From NCBI GenBank assembly GCA_025210235.1, contig JAOASG010000026.1:1-60287 (forward strand): a stretch of 60,287 nucleotides of DNA, written 5' to 3'. Below the pieces are notes generated by a model. That model worked only from the letters and a program-made list of their open reading frames with translations. It made no database searches and was not told the DNA's origin. Position 1 is the first letter of the stretch. Each line of letters opens with the position of its first letter. Shown here piece by piece: positions 27,671-37,165 of this stretch. The position numbers and the translations under genes are program-made. This DNA is from Vallitalea sp. (GTDB lineage Bacteria; Bacillota; Clostridia; Lachnospirales; Vallitaleaceae).

Positions 27671-28600
27671 ATGAAGAAAAAAAGTATAATTATTTTAGCA
27701 TTAGTATTTCTAGGTTTAATATTAATATCATCTAGTGCATATATAATTAGGGAAGACGAAATTGCTCTTGTTAAACAATTTGGTAAAATAAAAAGAGTTA
27801 TTATTAATACTCAAGATTATGATAAAGTTAAAAATAACTTTGAAGTAAATGGTAATACAAATGTAAAAATTAAAAGAGAAAAGGGACTTCATTTTAAAGC
27901 ACCATTTTTTGAAACAATAGAGAGATATGATTCAAAATATCTTACTTATACGTCTCGTACAGAAAAAACAAATACGAAAGATGGTAGATCAATAGATATT
28001 CAGATGTATGCGCAATATAGAATAGTAGACCCTGTTAAGTTTAATGAAGCAGTTATTAGTGAACATGGAGCTAATTCTGTTATGGATAAGAATCTATATC
28101 CTGTTGTAATTCAGTCAGCTAATACTTTAATATTTGATGAATTTTTCCAAAGTCAAATATTAGAATCTCATATTACAGAAAAACTAGATGAGTTAAATAA
28201 AAAATTATTAGTTGAGTTTGGTATATTTGTAACAGATGTAGGGGTTAATAGAAAAACATTCCCTGCAGAAAACGTTGCTAGTATTGAAGGTAAAATGTCA
28301 AAACAAATTGAAAAAGAAAGTGAAAAGTTAATTGCAGAAGGTGATTCAGCTTATCAAAAAGCAAAAGCAACAACGGATCGTCAAAGAAAAGAATTAATAG
28401 CATCAGCTATTGAAAAAGCTGCTATAACAAAAGCTGAAGCAGACGCAGAAGCAATTAAGATTTATCAACAGTCACTTAATAAAGACTTAGAGTTTTATAA
28501 GTTTATTCAGAGAATGAACATATACAAAAACTTAAAAGATACAACAATATTCTTAGATAAAAATAATGATTTATTAGAATATATTAATGGATATAAATAA
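27671..28600 (+). CDS. hflC: SPFH/band-7 membrane protein HflC
   Basis: 309 residues with an N-terminal membrane anchor (IIILALVFLGLILISSSAYI) and an SPFH domain beginning IREDEIALVKQFGKI. A coiled-coil follows, with the characteristic ATTDRQRKELIASAIEKA segment. It is the partner of HflK. The frame is open from GTG 27662, but AGGGGGTG gives better spacing to ATG 27671. Domain architecture and order match hflKC. A terminator hairpin lies about 90 bases downstream. Confidence 0.92.
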   Translation: MKKKSIIILALVFLGLILISSSAYIIREDEIALVKQFGKIKRVIINTQDYDKVKNNFEVNGNTNVKIKREKGLHFKAPFFETIERYDSKYLTYTSRTEKTNTKDGRSIDIQMYAQYRIVDPVKFNEAVISEHGANSVMDKNLYPVVIQSANTLIFDEFFQSQILESHITEKLDELNKKLLVEFGIFVTDVGVNRKTFPAENVASIEGKMSKQIEKESEKLIAEGDSAYQKAKATTDRQRKELIASAIEKAAITKAEADAEAIKIYQQSLNKDLEFYKFIQRMNIYKNLKDTTIFLDKNNDLLEYINGYK

Positions 28601-28687
28601 AAATAATATCGTCAGTATGATTAAAAATATAATCACTGATTTGTGTTCTGTTTTTTAATTATTCATATTGTTATTATACGTATTTAG

Positions 28688-28725
28688 AGGAGTAGGCTTT
28701 TTGAAGTCTACTCCTTTAGCTTTTT
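28688..28725 (+). terminator. terminator after hflKC
   Basis: AGGAGTAGGCTT (28688-28699) pairs with AAGTCTACTCCT (28704-28715) with one G-U pair, followed by TTAGCTTTTT. Confidence 0.82.
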
Positions 28726-29042
28726 AAGTGATAGTCAAATATTATTATTATATACCACTCATTACAAATTTTTAGTTTATTATTTAAGGACTAATTTTTT
28801 ATAAATAAACATCTCTTTGTCAATACTTTAAAGTATGGAAAATTACATCTAAATAGATTTTTAAAAAAGACTAATTGAAATTCTATGCAAGATATTAGAA
28901 TAAGTAAAATAATATATTTTATATAAATTTTATTAATAATTATCAAAGAACAGGAATAATATTTATCTTGAATAGTAAAATAGATAAAGGGGTTGTACCA
29001 TTGAATATATTAAATAAAGTAGAAAGAGATAGGGTGGTATAT
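28726..29042. other. glgB upstream region
   Basis: About 320 AT-rich bases. I see no clear promoter pair, RNA element or separate gene. The glgB frame is open from TTG 28968, which could give a longer N-terminus. Confidence 0.4.
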
Positions 29043-31220
29043 ATGAAAGAATATATAAATGAAGATGAGCTTAACGTTCTAATTAATTCTAATCACAGAG
29101 ATCCGCATCATATTTTGGGAATGCATAAGTATAAGAATACATTTTATGTAAATATATTTTATCCACTTGCAAAAGAGGTCTACTTATTAGACAAAGAAAC
29201 ATCAAAAAAAATTAAAATGGAGAAAATTCACATAGCTGGTTTTTTTACTACAGTTATCACTAAGAAGATTAACTATAAGTTCTTAATTGTAAACTATGAA
29301 AACCATAAATGGGAAATAGAAGACCCATATAGATTTAGTAGTCAAATAAGTGATGTTGATTTATATCTTTTTGGGCAAGGTACTCATTATGAAATATACA
29401 ATAAACTAGGAGCGCATCTAGAAGAGATAGAAGGAGTGAAAGGAGTTATATTTGCAGTATGGGCGCCCAATGCTGAAAGGGTAAGTGTTATTGGCGATTT
29501 TAATCATTGGGATGGTAGAGTTCATCAAATGAGAGAACTTGGAAGTTCTGGGATATATGAGTTATTTATTCCATCTTTAGTTTCAGGAGAGAAATATAAA
29601 TTTGAGATTAAAACAAAAGAAGGATATCTAATTAAAAAAGCTGATCCATATGGCAATTATTCAGAACTAAGACCTAATACAGCATCTGTAGTGACTGACA
29701 TTAATTCTTATTGTTGGAAAGATGATAAATGGATGGATAGAAGAAAAGATAAATCATTAAATAGACCTATTTCTATATATGAAGTTCATTTAGGTTCTTG
29801 GAAACGAAACGATAATGATGAATTTTTAAACTATAAAGAAATAGCTGATGGTTTGGTAGAATATGTGAAAGAGATGGGATATACGCATATTGAATTATTA
29901 CCTGTAGCTGAACACCCATATGATGCTTCTTGGGGATATCAAGTAGTAGGATATTACGCGATAACAAGTAGATTTGGAACTCCAGAAGATTTTATGTATT
30001 TTGTAGATTGTTGTCATAGAAACAATATCGGTGTAATAATTGATTGGGTACCTGCACATTTTCCAAAGGATGAACATGGACTTATTAGATTTGATGGTAC
30101 TGCTTTATACGAACATGATGATCCCAAAAGAGGAGAACACCCTCATTGGGGGACTATGATTTTTAATTATGGAAGAAAAGAAGTAAGTAACTTCTTAATT
30201 GCTAATGCTGTTTTTTGGTTCGATAAATATCATATTGATGGACTTAGGGTAGATGCGGTAGCTTCTATGCTTTATCTTGATTATGGAAAAGATTATGACG
30301 AATGGATTCCTAATGAATATGGTGGTAGAGAAAATAATGAGGCGGTAGAGTTTTTAAAACATCTTAATTCTATAGTATATAAAAAATACCCAGGTATTAT
30401 GATGGTTGCAGAAGAATCTACTTCATGGACTGGAGTTTCAAGACCTACTGATGTTGGTGGATTAGGTTTTGGAATGAAATGGAATATGGGTTGGATGAAT
30501 GACTTTTTACGATATATGCAAAAAGAACCGATTCACAGAAAATATCATCATAATGATTTAACTTTTGGAATGATATATGCTTATACAGAAAATTTTATTT
30601 TAGTTCTATCACATGATGAAGTCGTACATGGTAAAGGTTCAATGATAAGTAAAATGCCTGGTGATTATTGGCAAAAATTTGCAAATCTTAGAGTTGCATA
30701 TGGATTTATGTATGGGCATCCAGGGAAAAAATTACAGTTCATGGGTAATGAATTTGCACAGTTCGATGAATGGGCTGAGAGTAAAAGCTTAGATTGGCAT
30801 TTATTATTATATGATAGCCATAAACAAATGCATGACTATGTAAGGGATTTAAATAAGTTATATATCAATGAAAGTGCTTTTTGGTATGATGACTTTTCTG
30901 AGAAAGGATTTGAATGGATTAATTGTTCTGATTATCAAGAGAGTATTATAACTTTTATTAGAAAAGGTAAAGATAAAAAAGACACCTTAGTTTTTATATG
31001 TAATTTCACTCCTGTACCTCGTACAATGCATAGAATAGGAGTTCCTTATAGTGGTAAATATAAAGAGATACTAAATAGTGATAATAAAGAATATGGTGGT
31101 AGTGGAATATTAAATACTGATGTTTTGCATTCTAAAGAAATAGATTGGGATGGAAGAAATCAAGCAATTGATGTTAAAATTCCACCGTTAGGAGTGTCTA
31201 TCTTAAAGTTTATAGGTTGA
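29043..31220 (+). CDS. glgB: 1,4-alpha-glucan branching enzyme
   Basis: 725 residues. An N-terminal CBM48-type region (about 105-200, VWAPNAERVSVIGDFNHWDG) precedes the GH13 catalytic barrel. It has the conserved motifs DWVPAHFPKDEHGL, DGLRVDAVASMLYLDYG (catalytic Asp), EEST (acid/base Glu) and LSHDEVVHGKGS, and a C-terminal beta domain. It makes alpha-1,6 branches in glycogen. The frame is open from TTG 28968 and another TTG at 29001, but AGGGTGG six bases ahead of ATG 29043, and the family N-terminus, favour 29043. No glgC, glgA or glgP is near, so this is a solitary copy. Confidence 0.93.
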   Translation: MKEYINEDELNVLINSNHRDPHHILGMHKYKNTFYVNIFYPLAKEVYLLDKETSKKIKMEKIHIAGFFTTVITKKINYKFLIVNYENHKWEIEDPYRFSSQISDVDLYLFGQGTHYEIYNKLGAHLEEIEGVKGVIFAVWAPNAERVSVIGDFNHWDGRVHQMRELGSSGIYELFIPSLVSGEKYKFEIKTKEGYLIKKADPYGNYSELRPNTASVVTDINSYCWKDDKWMDRRKDKSLNRPISIYEVHLGSWKRNDNDEFLNYKEIADGLVEYVKEMGYTHIELLPVAEHPYDASWGYQVVGYYAITSRFGTPEDFMYFVDCCHRNNIGVIIDWVPAHFPKDEHGLIRFDGTALYEHDDPKRGEHPHWGTMIFNYGRKEVSNFLIANAVFWFDKYHIDGLRVDAVASMLYLDYGKDYDEWIPNEYGGRENNEAVEFLKHLNSIVYKKYPGIMMVAEESTSWTGVSRPTDVGGLGFGMKWNMGWMNDFLRYMQKEPIHRKYHHNDLTFGMIYAYTENFILVLSHDEVVHGKGSMISKMPGDYWQKFANLRVAYGFMYGHPGKKLQFMGNEFAQFDEWAESKSLDWHLLLYDSHKQMHDYVRDLNKLYINESAFWYDDFSEKGFEWINCSDYQESIITFIRKGKDKKDTLVFICNFTPVPRTMHRIGVPYSGKYKEILNSDNKEYGGSGILNTDVLHSKEIDWDGRNQAIDVKIPPLGVSILKFIG

Positions 31221-31246
31221 AAAATAGTGTGATAAAAAGAGTATAC

Positions 31247-31290
31247 AAAAAACTATGATGGAATGATAAAATTACCATGATAGTTTTTTG
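31247..31290 (+). terminator. terminator of glgB
   Basis: AAAAAACTATGATGG (31247-31261) pairs perfectly with CCATGATAGTTTTTT (31275-31289). The T run is part of the stem end. Confidence 0.8.
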
Positions 31291-31310
31291 TTGTATATAT
31301 TACCATATAA

Positions 31311-31339
31311 TTAACATAATATTGAAAATAATATAGTAT
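31311..31339 (+). promoter_or_regulatory. possible promoter for the small ORF and DUF2164 gene
   Basis: TTAACA at 31311-31316 and TAGTAT at 31334-31339 with a 17-base spacer. Neither box is consensus. Confidence 0.35.
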
Positions 31340-31400
31340 AAGTATATATTAAAGTCGGAATATAAAAGATATTAAATTATCGGGGAGAGGGCTATATTAA

Positions 31401-31496
31401 ATGGAGTCAAAAGAAGAGAATATATTTATGATATTAGGTACTGCTCTTAGTATGCTTATATTTGGAAATATAACTAAAAGTAGTATAATATACTAA
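31401..31496 (+). CDS. possible 31-residue membrane peptide
   Basis: ATG 31401 follows a good GGGGAGAGGG site (nine-base spacing) and reads MESKEENIFMILGTALSMLI, then FGNITKSSIIY and stop. Residues about 8-22 are hydrophobic enough for one membrane segment, with an acidic N-terminus. The next gene starts 28 bases later with its own ribosome binding site. No family is recognised. The ribosome binding site and hydrophobic pattern are the only support, so it could be spurious. Confidence 0.35.
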   Translation: MESKEENIFMILGTALSMLIFGNITKSSIIY

Positions 31497-31524
31497 ATAA
31501 CATTACTTAGGAGGATAACAACAT

Positions 31525-31755
31525 ATGAAGAATAACAAAATACAACTATCCAAAGAAAAGCAGGATATTGTTTGTGGACTTATTAAAGAATATTTTTATG
31601 AAGAACGAGATGAAGAGATTGGTGATTTAGCAGCCATGCTTTTTATGGAGTTTATATTAGAGAAGATTGGTACTGTAATATATAATGAAGCTATTAATGA
31701 TTGCGTTAGACTAATGGGTGATAAAATAGAGGAGTTATATGGACTAGAGAAATAG
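31525..31755 (+). CDS. DUF2164 family protein
   Basis: 76 residues, starting KIQLSKEKQDIVCGLIKEYF. It has the DUF2164 pattern of a helical N-terminus, an acidic E-R-D-E-E-IGDLAA segment, then FILEKIGTVIYNEAINDC. The whole family is about 75-90 residues, so this copy is complete. The function is unknown in all species. It follows TTAGGAGGATAAC. A long perfect terminator hairpin ends its transcript, so it is probably a one- or two-gene unit with the small ORF upstream. Confidence 0.8.
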   Translation: MKNNKIQLSKEKQDIVCGLIKEYFYEERDEEIGDLAAMLFMEFILEKIGTVIYNEAINDCVRLMGDKIEELYGLEK

Positions 31756-31802
31756 AATATTTATAGGGGAAAGAAGTGAAATATTAGGGATATCTAAATC
31801 CA

Positions 31803-31853
31803 AGGCTTATTTAATCGTGAATGCAAATTCATGATTTAATAAGCCTTTTTTTG
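31803..31853 (+). terminator. long-stem terminator after the DUF2164 gene
   Basis: AGGCTTATTTAATCGTGAA pairs with TTCATGATTTAATAAGCCT (31828-31846), a 19-base stem with one G-U pair and a six-base loop, followed by a run of seven T. Confidence 0.9.
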
Positions 31854-32006
31854 CTATATACTTTTGATGTGCAATAAAGTGCTATATTTAAAATAAGATT
31901 TTAATATCTAGGTAAAAATATATACTAATTAACAAAAAAAGGAATATAAGTTTGTGATATATTACTATTGTAATTAATAATAAATATATATTAGGGAGGA
32001 AGAGAA

Positions 32007-33146
32007 ATGAAAAGGTGTATAGTTAGTTTAATAACAATAATTGCATTGGTTGCAGTTATGCTTGTTGGATGTGGTAACAATAATACTAATAAAGGTACTA
32101 GTGGTAGTAAATTAGAAGGTACTAATGAAGGTAGTGGAATACAAGTTGGAATAGTATTACCTACAAGAGACGAACCAAGATGGTTACAAGATCAGGCTCA
32201 ATTTAATAAAATATTAGGAGATGCCGGTTTCTCTAATGAAGTTTTATTCAGTCAAGGTGATCCTGCAATTGAAAAAACAAATGTAGAAAGTCTGATTTCA
32301 AAAGGAATCAAAGTATTAATTATTTGCCCACATGATGGTGCAGCAGCTGCAGCAGCAGTTCAATCTGCTAAAGATGAGGGTATTACAGTAATATCTTATG
32401 ACCGTCTAGTAACAGGGACAGAAGCTGTTGATTACTATGTAACATTTGATAGCTTTGCAGTTGGAGTAGCACAAGGACAATATTTAGTTGATAATGCAAA
32501 AGGTAAAGGAACACCTTTATATTTATATGCTGGAGCAGCGACAGATAATAATGCATTTATCTTCTTTGATGGTGCATGGAGTGTGTTACAACCTAAGATT
32601 GCTGATGGTACATTTGTAATTGCAAACTCTTCAGAAGCAGAAGCATTAAAAGATAAAGCAAAATTAACTAGAGCTGAAATAAGTGAAATTGTTGGTCAGG
32701 TTACAACAAACTGGGATTTCAATGTTGCTAAGTCAAAAGCAGAAGCTGATTTAACATCAAGTGAAGCATTAAAAGGCGATGTATGCGTATTAGCTCCAAA
32801 TGATGGAACATCTCGTTCAATTGCTGATGTATTTGCAGGTGATACAGATATAACAAATTATGTTATCACTGGACAAGATTGTGAAAAAGCATCTGTTCAA
32901 TACATAATAGATGGAAAACAATCTATGACAGTATTTAAAGATACACGTATACTTGCTGCTGATTCAGTTGAAATGGCGGTAAAAGTTTTAGAGGGTGAAA
33001 AGCCTAAGACAACTGGAGTTTATAATAATGGAAATAAAGATGTACCTGCTAAACAAACAGCTGTAATTGTAGTAGAAAAAACTAATGTAAAAGAATCATT
33101 AATAGATTCTGGATATTACGAAGCAGGAGATTTTACAGGCCTATAA
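32007..33146 (+). CDS. chvE: multiple-sugar ABC transporter, substrate-binding lipoprotein (ChvE type)
   Basis: 379 residues. Signal peptide with lipobox LVGC (Cys about 22), a Asn/Gly/Ser-rich linker, then a type 1 periplasmic binding fold. It starts VGIVLPTRDEPRWLQDQAQF and has the ChvE-like CPHDGAAAAAAVQSAKDEG and SYDRLVTGTEAVDYYVTFD. It would bind pentoses or hexoses outside the membrane and hand them to the GguAB-type complex encoded next. ATG 32007 follows AGGGAGGAAGAGAA. A 69-base gap with a stable hairpin separates it from the ATPase gene, as is common where the binding protein is made in excess. The sugar cannot be fixed from sequence. Confidence 0.9.
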   Translation: MKRCIVSLITIIALVAVMLVGCGNNNTNKGTSGSKLEGTNEGSGIQVGIVLPTRDEPRWLQDQAQFNKILGDAGFSNEVLFSQGDPAIEKTNVESLISKGIKVLIICPHDGAAAAAAVQSAKDEGITVISYDRLVTGTEAVDYYVTFDSFAVGVAQGQYLVDNAKGKGTPLYLYAGAATDNNAFIFFDGAWSVLQPKIADGTFVIANSSEAEALKDKAKLTRAEISEIVGQVTTNWDFNVAKSKAEADLTSSEALKGDVCVLAPNDGTSRSIADVFAGDTDITNYVITGQDCEKASVQYIIDGKQSMTVFKDTRILAADSVEMAVKVLEGEKPKTTGVYNNGNKDVPAKQTAVIVVEKTNVKESLIDSGYYEAGDFTGL

Positions 33147-33169
33147 TAGTCTATAAATTCTTATAAATT

Positions 33170-33193
33170 GGGCTGGCATTAGTACGCCAGCTC
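33170..33193 (+). promoter_or_regulatory. intercistronic hairpin between binding protein and ATPase genes
   Basis: GGGCTGGC and GCCAGCTC enclose an eight-base loop, with no T tract. This is typical of an mRNA-stabilising or partial attenuation hairpin that raises binding-protein output over the ATPase and permease. Confidence 0.55.
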
Positions 33194-33215
33194 ATCTTTA
33201 GAGTAGGAGGCTATA

Positions 33216-34742
33216 ATGAGTGAATATATTTTAGAGATGCGTAATATAACTAAAACATTTCCGGGAGTTAAGGCCTTAGATAATGTTAATTTCAAAGTAA
33301 AAAAAGGAGAAGTACATTGTCTTGTAGGTGAAAATGGAGCTGGAAAATCTACCTTGATGAAAGTTTTATCAGGAGTACACCCATATGGTAGTTACACAGG
33401 AGATATTGTTCAAAATGGAGAAATACAAAACTTCAAGAAAATAGCAGATAGTGAAATCAAGGGAATTGTAATTATTGCGCAAGAATTAGCGTTAGTACCA
33501 GAACTAACAATTTATGAAAATATATACTTTGGGCACGAAATTATGGAAGGTCATTCTATTAATTGGAATGAGACAATTGTACGATCAAAAGATATATTAA
33601 AAAAGGTAGGCTTAGATGTAGACCAATCGTTAAAAGTAAAACTTTTGAGTGTAGGAAAACAACAACTGGTAGAAATTGCAAAAGCACTTAGTAAAAATGT
33701 ATCTATATTAATCTTAGATGAACCAACTGCTGCATTAAATGAAGATGACAGCGAAAATTTATTAAAATTGATAAAAGAATTAAGTAACCAAGGAATAACT
33801 TGTATCATGATTTCTCATAAGCTAAAAGAAGTAATTGCAATTGCAGATACGGTTACAGTTTTAAGAGATGGAAAAACTATTTGTTCTATAGATGCAAAAA
33901 CTCAAGGTTTAAATGAATCTGAAATTATCAAACAAATGGTTGGAAGAGAAATTGATAATGTTTTTCCAAAAAGAGAGAATATTAATATTGGTGATATTTG
34001 TTTTGAAGTGAAAAATTGGAGTGCAACAGATCGTGAGCTAAATAGGGAAATATTACATAATATTAATATAAATGTAAGACAAGGAGAAATCGTTGGGTTA
34101 CAAGGATTGATGGGAGCTGGAAGAACTGAATTGGCTTTAAGTCTTTTTGGGAATACTGCAAATTATAAAATTACTAGTGGGCAATTAATCTTTAATGGTA
34201 AATCAAAGCACTACAAACATCCTTCGGAAGCTATTAAAGATGGCTTTTCCTATGTCACAGAAGATCGAAAAGGTAATGGTTTAATATTAATACAAGATAT
34301 TAAGTATAATATTTCAATTGCAAATCTGGATGAACTATTACAAGGGTTTACTATTAATTCAAATGAAGAAGTAAATGTAGCTGAAATATATAAAAAAGAT
34401 ATCAATATTAAATGTTATTCAGTAGAACAAAAGGTTGGAAACCTTAGTGGTGGTAACCAACAAAAGGTTCAGTTAGCCAAATGGATGTATACTAAGCCTA
34501 AAATTTTGATTCTAGATGAGCCAACAAGAGGTATTGATGTTGGAGCAAAATACGAAATTTATACTTTAATGAATAAATTAGTAGAGCAGGGTATGAGTAT
34601 TATTATGATTTCTTCTGAGCTTAATGAGATATTAGGAATGAGTGATAGATTATATGTTATGTCAGAAGGAAGAATTACAGGAGAACTTTCAAAAGAAGAG
34701 GCAAATGAAACAAATGTAATGAAATTAGCTTTAAAAACATAG
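33216..34742 (+). CDS. gguA: multiple-sugar ABC transporter, ATP-binding protein (GguA type)
   Basis: 508 residues with two ABC ATPase domains in tandem. Domain 1: Walker A GENGAGKST, degenerate signature LSVGKQQ, Walker B ILILDEPTAAL. Domain 2: loop LQGLMGAGRTELALSLFG in place of a full Walker A, as usual for the MglA/XylG/GguA class, signature LSGGNQQK, and Walker B ILILDEPTRGID. The N-terminus YILEMRNITKTFPGVKALDN and YGSYTGDI are characteristic of GguA. It sits at the cytoplasmic face and energises the permease encoded 12 bases downstream. ATG 33216 follows TAGGAGGCTATA. Confidence 0.92.
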   Translation: MSEYILEMRNITKTFPGVKALDNVNFKVKKGEVHCLVGENGAGKSTLMKVLSGVHPYGSYTGDIVQNGEIQNFKKIADSEIKGIVIIAQELALVPELTIYENIYFGHEIMEGHSINWNETIVRSKDILKKVGLDVDQSLKVKLLSVGKQQLVEIAKALSKNVSILILDEPTAALNEDDSENLLKLIKELSNQGITCIMISHKLKEVIAIADTVTVLRDGKTICSIDAKTQGLNESEIIKQMVGREIDNVFPKRENINIGDICFEVKNWSATDRELNREILHNININVRQGEIVGLQGLMGAGRTELALSLFGNTANYKITSGQLIFNGKSKHYKHPSEAIKDGFSYVTEDRKGNGLILIQDIKYNISIANLDELLQGFTINSNEEVNVAEIYKKDINIKCYSVEQKVGNLSGGNQQKVQLAKWMYTKPKILILDEPTRGIDVGAKYEIYTLMNKLVEQGMSIIMISSELNEILGMSDRLYVMSEGRITGELSKEEANETNVMKLALKT

Positions 34743-34754
34743 GAGGTGGCTAGA

Positions 34755-35948
34755 ATGGAACAAGGCAAAAAACAAGTGATTCATCATGAAATAAAAGATA
34801 TGCTAAAAAATAATATTAGAGATTATATGATGTATATTATCCTCTTAGTGATTATGATTATTTTTACTTTTAATACAAATGGTGCATTTCTTACTGCAAG
34901 AAACATATCAAACCTTATGAATTAAGCAGCATATGTTGCAGTGTTGGCAATAGGTATGACGTTGATATTAATCCTAAGACATATTGATTTATCGGTTGGT
35001 TTCGTTGCTGGTTTTTCAGGTGCTATAGCAGCAATCCTTATGACAAAATTTAATATTAACGAGTGGTTAACAATATTAATTGTTATTATCATTGGTATGG
35101 CAATTGGATTTTATCAAGGTACTTTAGTTACTAGAGTTGGTGTGCCAGCATTTGTAGTTACTTTGGCGGGTATGTTTATTTTTAGAGGCCTATTGTCTTT
35201 GACATTACAAGAGACAGGGACAATTATTATTCCTAATAAAGGATTTAATGCTTTGTGTAATGGCTTCATACCGGATATAGCACATGGAATAGAGGGGACA
35301 CATGTGTTGACTCTCATCATAGGATTACTTACAGTTTTATTTATTATTATTAATCAAATTAAAATAAGAAAAAATAATTTGAGATATAATTTTAAAGTAA
35401 GTTCTAGTCCTATATTTCTTACAAAATTAATACTAATGGCATTAATTATTATGTCAGTTATTTATATGCTAGCAAGTTATCGAGGAATTCCATGGTCTGC
35501 AGTTATTGTGAGTCTTATTCTTTTTACATATAATTACATGCTTAATAAAACAAAACTTGGACGTTCAATTTATGGTATAGGTGGTAATAAACAAGCTGCA
35601 GAACTATCAGGAATCAATGTACGGAAAGTTACTATGTTTGCATTTATTTCAATGAGTGCTCTTGCAGCTCTTGCTGGAGTATTTTATACATCTAGACTTC
35701 AGTCTGCTGCTCCTGCTGCCGGAGTTGGTTTCGAATTAGATGCAATTGCTTCTTCATATATTGGTGGAACAGCAGTTAGCGGGGGTATTGGTAAAGTAAC
35801 CAATGCTATTATAGGTACTTTTATTATTATGTCACTGACAAACGGTATGAACTTGATGGGGATTGATATTTCTTACCAATATATTGTAAAAGGTGCTATT
35901 TTTATTATAGCAGTAGCATTTGATATTAGAACTCGAAAGAATAAATAG
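34755..35948 (+). pseudogene. gguB: multiple-sugar ABC transporter permease (GguB type) with an in-frame stop
   Basis: The reading frame from ATG 34755 (after AGGAGGTGGC) to the stop at 35946-35948 spans 398 codons and encodes a complete permease. It is interrupted by one TAA at 34923-34925, codon 57: ...ISNLMN-stop-AAYVAVLAIGMTLIL. Relatives have Gln at this point (NLMNQAAYVAVL), so a single C to T change (CAA to TAA) explains it. Everything after it is intact, including LRHIDLSVGF and GGTAVSGGIGK. Restart at TTG 34941 or ATG 34956 would drop the first membrane helix. Either transport is lost recently, the stop is suppressed, or it is a base-call error. Confidence 0.88.
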
Positions 35949-36002
35949 ATTTACTAAATTACATTTTGTGGATTAATATAATTAGATAATTAAAAGTACT
36001 AT

Positions 36003-36073
36003 AACAGTATGGGTAAGGCTAGGTCACAGCGAAATAATTTTTCAGTGAGCTTGTATTACCATACTGTTTTTTA
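36003..36073 (+). terminator. terminator of the sugar transporter operon
   Basis: AACAGTATGGGTAA (36003-36016) pairs with TTACCATACTGTT (36056-36068) with one bulge, followed by TTTTTTAA. The large loop can form an inner hairpin. Confidence 0.75.
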
Positions 36074-36110
36074 ATGAATTTAAGAATAATTCAGAAGGTT
36101 TAATAGAATA

Positions 36111-36139
36111 TTGATTTTTAAAGCTTATTTTGTTAAAAT
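36111..36139 (+). promoter_or_regulatory. promoter of the sugar-sensing operon
   Basis: TTGATT (36111-36116) and TAAAAT (36134-36139) with a 17-base spacer, plus TG one base before the -10 (extended -10). It is 28 bases before the start of the anchored binding protein. Confidence 0.65.
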
Positions 36140-36166
36140 ATAGTAAAAGTGATTAAGGTAAAGAAT

Positions 36167-37165
36167 ATGAAAAAAAATCAAAAAAAATTATATTATAGTT
36201 TAATTATGATGGTAACTTCTTTTATTATTGCAGGTCTTATTTTTTGGATATTACAAATACATTTACTAAATTCACAGAAAATCCCAAATATCCACAATTA
36301 TAAATACCATTATATGCTGATTACAGACCAGAACGATTCTAGCTTTTGGAAAGAAGTATATGAAGGTGGAAAAGAAGAGGCTAAGAACAATGATGCATAT
36401 TTAGAGGCGTATGGAAAGAATTTTCCAATGGATTATGAAAAACTAGAGCTATTAAAAATGGCAATCGCTAGCAAAGTCGATGGAATTATTCTAGAAGGAG
36501 ATAGTTCAGAGGAGATTTTACAATTAATTAATGAGGCAGATAAGGCTGGAATTCCAGTGATTACTGCGTTAAACGATTCATATGGAAGTGATAGAAAAGG
36601 TTTTGTAGGGGTGGCAAGTTATGAAATAGGACAAGCTTATGGAGAAGAGATTTTGAAGCTGATTAATGATGATATAGAAGAAATAGTGGTTATATTTAAT
36701 CAATCAGAGGTAAGCGTGGATCAAAATATTATATTTGGTTCAATAAATAAAATGCTAGAACAAGAGGGCGTACATAATATAAATATCTCTTTCTTGAATT
36801 TGTCTTCAGACAGTGAATATAGTGCGGAAGAAAGAAATAGAAGTATATTTACAAAAAATCAAGTTCCTAATATTTTTGTTTGTTTGGACGAGAGTTCAAC
36901 GGTTGGAACTTATAAAGCTGTAATAGATTTTAATATGGTTGGAAAAGTGAAAATTATTGGTTATAGTAATTCAAAAGATGTTTTAAGTGCAATTGAAAAG
37001 GGAATCGTATATTCTAGCATTAGTGTAAAAGGTTCAGAAATTGGAAAGGTCTGCATTGAAGTGTTACAGGAATATAAAGAGTATAAAATAATAAATGACT
37101 ATCGTGTAGTTGATGTGAATGCGATAGATAAATTTAACGTGGAACGAGTGAAGAATAAAAAATGA
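36167..37165 (+). CDS. membrane-anchored sugar-binding protein of a sensor system
   Basis: 332 residues. A single N-terminal transmembrane helix (about 9-30, IMMVTSFIIAGLIFWIL) without lipobox anchors a type 1 periplasmic binding domain: YHYMLITDQNDSSFWKEVYE, KVDGIILEGDSSEEILQLIN, GFVGVASYEIGQAYGEE, FVCLDESSTVGTYKAV. It overlaps the kinase start by four bases. A binding protein encoded directly ahead of a LytS/YesM-type kinase and YesN-type regulator matches the XylFII-LytS-YesN sugar-sensing design known in clostridia, so it probably presents bound sugar to the kinase. Start ATG 36167 is preferred over GTG 36149 because AAGGTA is well spaced to it. Confidence 0.85.
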   Translation: MKKNQKKLYYSLIMMVTSFIIAGLIFWILQIHLLNSQKIPNIHNYKYHYMLITDQNDSSFWKEVYEGGKEEAKNNDAYLEAYGKNFPMDYEKLELLKMAIASKVDGIILEGDSSEEILQLINEADKAGIPVITALNDSYGSDRKGFVGVASYEIGQAYGEEILKLINDDIEEIVVIFNQSEVSVDQNIIFGSINKMLEQEGVHNINISFLNLSSDSEYSAEERNRSIFTKNQVPNIFVCLDESSTVGTYKAVIDFNMVGKVKIIGYSNSKDVLSAIEKGIVYSSISVKGSEIGKVCIEVLQEYKEYKIINDYRVVDVNAIDKFNVERVKNKK

